Assembly: GCA_029204225.1 (NCBI GenBank) | Contig: CM055109.1 | Coordinates: forward strand, 44,641,054-44,705,053 | Direction: 5' to 3' | From: Diphasiastrum complanatum | Taxonomy: Eukaryota; Streptophyta; Lycopodiopsida; Lycopodiales; Lycopodiaceae | DNA length: 64,000 nt | Part shown: one piece after another, positions 47,501 through 53,500 of the stretch | How positions within the stretch are numbered: the first letter of the stretch is position 1 | Layout of the letters: each line of letters begins with the position of its first letter | Notes under the pieces: model-generated | What the model was told of the DNA's origin: nothing | What the model saw: only the letters and a program-made list of their open reading frames with translations | The model's database searches: none | Program-made: the position numbers and the translations under genes

Positions 47501-50500
47501 GAGGAGTATCTCTCGATATTAGAGTTTGCTTACAACAGTACCAAACATTCAGCTACGGGATACAGCCCATTTATGCTGATGTACGGTTTTCAGCCACGCT
47601 CACCCACAGCTGTAGGGTTTAAACAAGAAAAAGTTGAAGCAGCCAGAAACTTTTTAGAAGACCTAAACCAGATGATAGAATATGCTAAGCGTAGCATTAG
47701 ACAATCCCAGGATCGAGCCAGGCATTATGCAGATCCACACAGACGGGATGTGCTGTTCTCCACTGGTGAGATAGTCTACTTGAGAGTCCCAGTTGACTCT
47801 AAAACCCTCAAATCAGGAGTGTGTGCTAAGTTGTCTCCAAGGTATTGTGGTCCCTTTACCATCAGTAGGAGACTAGGCGAGGTCACCTATGAACTAGAAC
47901 TCCCACACAGCAGTAAGGTTTTTCCAGTCTTTCATGTAAGTCAGTTACAAAAAGCCTTAGCCAGATCAGACAATTTGGTAGGGGACAGTGTTCTAGTTCT
48001 CCCATTGGATCCTCAACAACCTCCACATGAACCAGTGGAGATTCTTGATAGTAGAGAGACGCAGACTCGTCATACTCTATACCGAGAATATCTGGTTAAG
48101 TGGAATGATCAGCCTATTGAGAATGCCACTTGGGAAAGAGGCAGCGTCCTTCGCAAGATTTTTCCAGACTTTGTCTTAGAGGACCAAGACGATTCTTAAG
48201 GGGGAAGGAGTGTTACGAGCTCATAACCAGTGCCGAACCCTAGAGAACACAGATAGGTTAGATACCACAGTCAGGGTCGTGTGTACATGACCAACAGGGC
48301 AAGACAGTGTGAGTAGTGTGCCCCAACACGGTCCATAGCCATGGCGGGCCTAACACAGCCTAGGGACCCTGTCAGCAGGATAGGGCTCCCAGTTGGGTCC
48401 CGACGTGCAGTCGGCCACGTCAGTGCCACGTGGCCGACACTTGGCAGTAGCATGCTACCAGTCCTCACACTGGGCTAGGAGGGGCTTACTCTATATCAGG
48501 AAGTAGGCAAGGTTGGGTGGATCAGTTAGTGTTTGCCCTACTGTGGTGTTAGGATCTATTACAGTTAGGCCCGCCATAGCTATGGACCGTGCTGGGGCAC
48601 ACTACTCACACTGTCTTGCCCTGTTGGTCATGTACGCTGGACACGACCCTGACTGTGGTATCTGACCTATCTGTGTTCTCTAGGGTTCGGCACTGGTCAC
48701 GAGCTTGTAATAGAAAGGCAATTGGATTAAACGTGCAAAGCTGCAAGGTTCAAGAGGGAGTGTCAGAAATGGTGAACTCCTGCAAGTTTGCAGCAACACG
48801 AACACGAAGCGAAGGTCGAACGAAAACAATTCGCGAAAGTCAACGTCCCTTGACTCGAAGGACGAACAACTAGAAATGGGACGAAAGTCACACAAAGCAT
48901 TCTCAAAAGAAAGAGAGAGATGGCTAGAAACCCTCTTGTAGAAACTCGTGGACAGCCAAGGAGAATAGTCACTATTGCTTACAAAAGTGTCACATGCAAA
49001 TGGGATGCACACATATATATAATCCAAGATGACTATCTAACTTCATGTCTATTGGCTATCCAACTACTTGACTGTTGGCTGTCCAACTACTTGACTGTTG
49101 ACTATCCAACTTTCTATAAGCTACATAGAAAGAATAAGGTACCTCCAATATGTCAAGTTGGGGTACTTAATGTCACAATTAGGCCTAGTGGACCCATGAG
49201 TCCCTACCAAGTTAATTTCATACTAACTTAGCTAACTCTAAGTTTAGTAGGCCTAATATAATAAATGACCATGGTTACACAACTCTCGACCTTTTGGGTC
49301 AAAGTAACCTATGGTAATGTAAGCAATTCCATTTACATTCCAACAGCAACGATGGAGAATAACTGATTAGTTGATTAGCGTTAACTAGTGTTGTGATTCG
49401 GTGTTTACCTATCTTGTAAACTCCACACAGTGGACATATAAACTATCCTTTCTGAATCATAAAAAATATAGGAGAATAGACAGAATTTCTGTAAGAGACA
49501 TAGAGAGACGTAGCGAGTAGAGCAGAAAAGAAAAATACTTGAAACGAAAGGGCTGTGCATGAAAGTCTGCCAACGAGCAGAACACAGCGAAAGAGCAGAG
49601 CGTCAGGCCGCCAACGAGCGAGACACTGACGATCTCGCTCCAAAATCAAACTGATAATACAGTTGCTCTATTTTCGTGCATCTCCTTGTTTTGTGCCATC
49701 TGTGTTGATTGCTAGAATAGAATGTGTTCTGTGATGTGCAGTCGTGTGTCTAGGTTCCTGTGAAGCTTCCGCGCAAAAGAAAATTCAAAGACACAAAATC
49801 GTTCGCGAATACGAAAACGAAAACGAAAACGAAAAAGAAACAGATTCGCGACAGTTTCACAGTTTATTTCCATCGTGGGATTTGGCTTGACGGTCTTCTT
49901 TGTGTGCAGATAGAGAAGCTCCTAGAAGATGTCCGCCAGCACAACGAACGGCATCGAAAGCAAGAAGCAGAATTTCATGAGCGCCAGCAAGAGATAATGG
50001 CACGACTACCGAAGCTGCAGCCACGTGCCCTGTGACTCTCGGACCTGCTCCCCCCTACCCCCGCTAGCGAGGGTGAGGAAACACAGCGGATTGGAATTAA
50101 CTTCACCGCAAAACAGCTGGCCATGGTCCGGGAAAGGGTCCTTCGTCGTCGGGCCAGCCAGGAGGCAGAGCGACAAAATAATGCACCTGATCGGGATGAC
50201 GAGTCCGTGGGCTCTTCGGCGCCCTAGTAATGTAGAGCCCAAATAAAGGTCCAGCCGTATGTGGCAAACTGTTTCTATGTAATTTTTGGGAGTAAATGAG
50301 GCGGCATATAGTTAGACAATAGTTTACAAACAGACCCAGCCGTATGTGGCGGGATGCGTAATGTTTTTGACGTGGATTTGAAGGAGCAATTAATGACTTT
50401 CCAAATAAAATTTGCAGAGTTTGTGTTGTTGTAATGAGCAGATCTTTCACTAATCAGAATGAATACCCTAACCCTAAACCATGGATAACGGTCCTTGGAC

Positions 50501-53500
50501 AAAGGAGGCTTTGTTAGCTAGGATAAATGAGAAATTCCAGAAAACTTGTCTGGTATTTGTGACTTCACAATGGTTTTGAAACTTATGCCCGTAAGGCACT
50601 TGGATTACCTGAGAAAACGTGTACAAATAACAGAATGAAGCTAGAGGCCTCATTGACAGGGATATGTATTGATCCCTGTCTGTCCTTAAATTGGTTTGTC
50701 GTCTGAGGAAAGTAAATTTGAAGGATTCCTGTTGTGGCACGACATGCAATTTCCCGAGCATTCAGAATCGGTCAAAAGCACAGGGACCTTATGCTCTCAA
50801 AAAATCTCATCCTGCGATCCGATCATCCCATTCCGTTCTACTGCAGCAGTGACAAAATTCATGTTTCCTTTCAGTGTTGTTGTTGGAGTTCATCCCAAAA
50901 CCCTAAACCTATCTCATCATTAGGCCATAGTACTGTGTAGGTCTTGTACTTCCCTATGTTGACTGCAGAGAAGCCATGAAAAGAGGCACTTTGTACTTCC
51001 CTGTATGTGACTGCATAGAAGCAAAGCCGGTCATAACTGTATCGAAGCGAAGGATGAGGCCAGAATGATAGTGGAAGGAATAGACGAAAACCTGAGGGCG
51101 CAGACTCTTGTCGTCACCCCAGATTAGTCTAATAAAAAAACCAATATTATCACAACTAAGAAAGGGCAGCAATCAACAAATGGGGTAGTACTCTGGATTG
51201 AGTTATAATTGTCTGAGACTTGATGGATCCTAGAGATTTCGATTGATTAAGCAGTTCTTCAAGTTTCTCTCTCCAAATGTGTTGCTCTCTCTCTATAACG
51301 AGGCTTTCGCTCTGTTAACCAATCTTTCTCTCTCAAAGTGGACTATTCTCTCTTCATAACGAAGGTTTGATACCGAGAAGAATGATGCTCCTCCCATCCA
51401 TATGTTATCCCTTTAAGCCCTGTACCTACCTTTTGTGTCTCGGGTTACATGGCTTGTCAGTGGTTGGCATACCACTACATGGTATTGCTTGCCTCAATGT
51501 GACGGAAAGATGTAGTGACTAGTGACAACCACCCAATGCCCTAGCCATCTTTAGATCGCCCTTGATTGAATTGGCCTTCAAACCTTTTAAACTTTTGAAC
51601 ATATGATCTGTTCTTTCATTGCTTGTTCATGATCTAAATTTACTGAGTTAAGAATTGCTGAGAATTCACAACCATTTAGATTCATTTCAAGACCATCCAC
51701 AATTGGAATAGCATAAATTGAAAAAACTTCATACTCAGAACAATCCAATGTTTCCATTTCATTAACTGTAGAACAATCGAAATCGAAAATTCGATTCACT
51801 GTTCGATTCTTAATTTTACTCCGTTAATGTCCCTCAGGCATGCAAGACATGCGACATCAAACTGATTTTTTTACTTTATGGAATTTTACGTAAAATTCCA
51901 GTTCTACGGAAATTGTCAGCTATAAAATCCAGTTTTGTATCTAACCGTCAGAGTACATGCGTATGACCACTCAAAACAGATCTAAACTACTCAGGCATGT
52001 CAGAATCACTCTGAGAATTCACATGCAGACATTCCATGCAAGCACAGTACCTTAAAATAGGAAATTGTCATGCATGCAATCAGAACAATTGGAAATTTTA
52101 CCAAATTGCAAAACTTCAGATGATCTTTGGCTACAAGACACCAAATTGGGTGCTGTAAAGCTCAGTACAGAGGGAAACCCAGTGAACAAGACACTTGCCA
52201 CATCAGCCTGCCACCTAGGACTCACACGTGCGAGTTCAGAACAGCCAATTAAGCTGTAGGGGGCCGCACTTTTTCAAGACCAATATGTCCAAAAACATGC
52301 AAACACTCAACCAAGCCTAAAAGTGATGATCCAAACAGTCTTAAATGGTCTCTAAGAGTTCCATGAAGCCTTCATACAGATCCTATGAAGCAGTATGGGC
52401 TAAGAACTATGAATTCTTGGTTTCTAGAAGTCAAAATTGCTACAAACTTGTTGGAATTGAAACATAAGCCTCTACCCATCAATTTACAGGTCTAATAGCT
52501 TGTTGGGAAGGTAAAAAGGAACACAAATCATGCTGGAAAAAATCCAGAATGATCCCCTTATGGATTTAGAGAAATCCATCCCCCAAAATTTACCAAAATT
52601 GGTCAATTTCTGACACTTTTTGACTTCCTACCAACCCAATTGCTGGAATTCTTGGCTCTAACTTCTAGGACAGCTTCAAAAGACTATGTTTCATTTTTTC
52701 CCAGCTTCAATTGATGTTCTACAACCTCCTACCATCCAATTTCATGAAAAAACAACCAAAAATCATGAATTTTAGCCCTTTCTAGGTTTTTTCACCATGC
52801 CCAATTGGAAATTAATGGTAAGAATGTTTTCCAAATCCACATGCAATCCAAAATACAGAGTTACAACCAATCAATTAATCTGATTTTACTGGATTTTGAA
52901 TTCTACCCTCCATTTTGTGCCAAAATCATGGAAAACAAGCCAAATTTGGCCACAAAAGAGTCTAGAATCCAAATACATGGGAAGATCCAACATGCAACCT
53001 GAATTTCAACTAATTCAAAGTGAATTAACTTGCTGGAAATTTCAGATCCTTAGCTAGTTTTGAGCGATACATGCTAAAACTCCAAAAAAGACACCAAAAT
53101 TGATTTCCTAGCACAATTCACCATAAACCACAATGAATTTGAGAGAGATATGGAACATGCAAATTGAATTTGGGAAGATCCGCCAACTTGCAACCTTGCT
53201 TCTCTCCTTGGATGAGAATACTAGTTGAATACCACCAAGCTCCAATGAAAAGCACCACCTCTCCAAACTTGTAAGCCTTGCTCTGATACCACTATAAGGG
53301 AAGCTCCTTAGATCCTGCTTACAAATCCTAAACACAAAGGATAACACACTGTGGAGAAACCACCCAACCAAGTAGAAGCATCCAATCAATCTCTAGAAGC
53401 CTCACCCCCAAGTCAAGGAACAAGAAGCATGAATGTAGAGTGAGAGCCTGACAATGAATCAAGAACCATGATGAGGAGTAGGGCGAGTTTGGACCTCTTA

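Larger units (their letters stand above)
45389..48563 (+). mobile_element. Gypsy E: gag/integrase deletion derivative inside D's LTR
   Basis: Complete LTRs (45389-45746 and 48211-48563), PBS, polypurine tract and perfect GTTAG target duplications (45384-45388 and 48564-48568) show a clean insertion into gypsy D's 5' LTR, in the opposite orientation. It belongs to the same family as D. Internally, gag is joined to the middle of integrase, so protease, reverse transcriptase, RNase H and the integrase N-terminus are missing. LTRs differ by about five bases plus one 5-bp gap (by eye), younger than D. Confidence 0.93.
39244..48712 (-). mobile_element. Gypsy D: chromodomain Ty3/gypsy element
   Basis: The minus-strand element lies between perfect GAAAG target duplications (39239-39243 and 48713-48717). 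Its 3' LTR is 39244-39601. Its 5' LTR is 45175-45388 plus 48569-48712, split by gypsy E. PBS, gag with zinc knuckle, protease, reverse transcriptase, RNase H, integrase and a chromodomain-like tail are all present in the order of plant chromoviruses. About a dozen differences separate its LTRs by eye (roughly 3%). It inserted into the tail of copia C. Confidence 0.93.
36114..49640 (+). mobile_element. Copia C: 5'-truncated copia, interrupted by gypsy D
   Basis: Copia C starts abruptly within gag or the gag-protease spacer next to LINE-3. It runs through protease, integrase, reverse transcriptase and RNase H to 39243, is interrupted by gypsy D (39244-48712 plus duplicated GAAAG), and continues at 48718 with its last codons, a polypurine tract (48751-48760) and its 3' LTR from 48761. 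The LTR is itself split by an antisense solo LTR (48937-49345). No 5' LTR is present, so the 3' end of the right LTR is only an estimate. Confidence 0.75.

Noticed and set aside
50464-50480. ACCCTAACCCTAAACC as a telomere relic
   Set aside because: Only about two units; too short to separate from chance in this composition.
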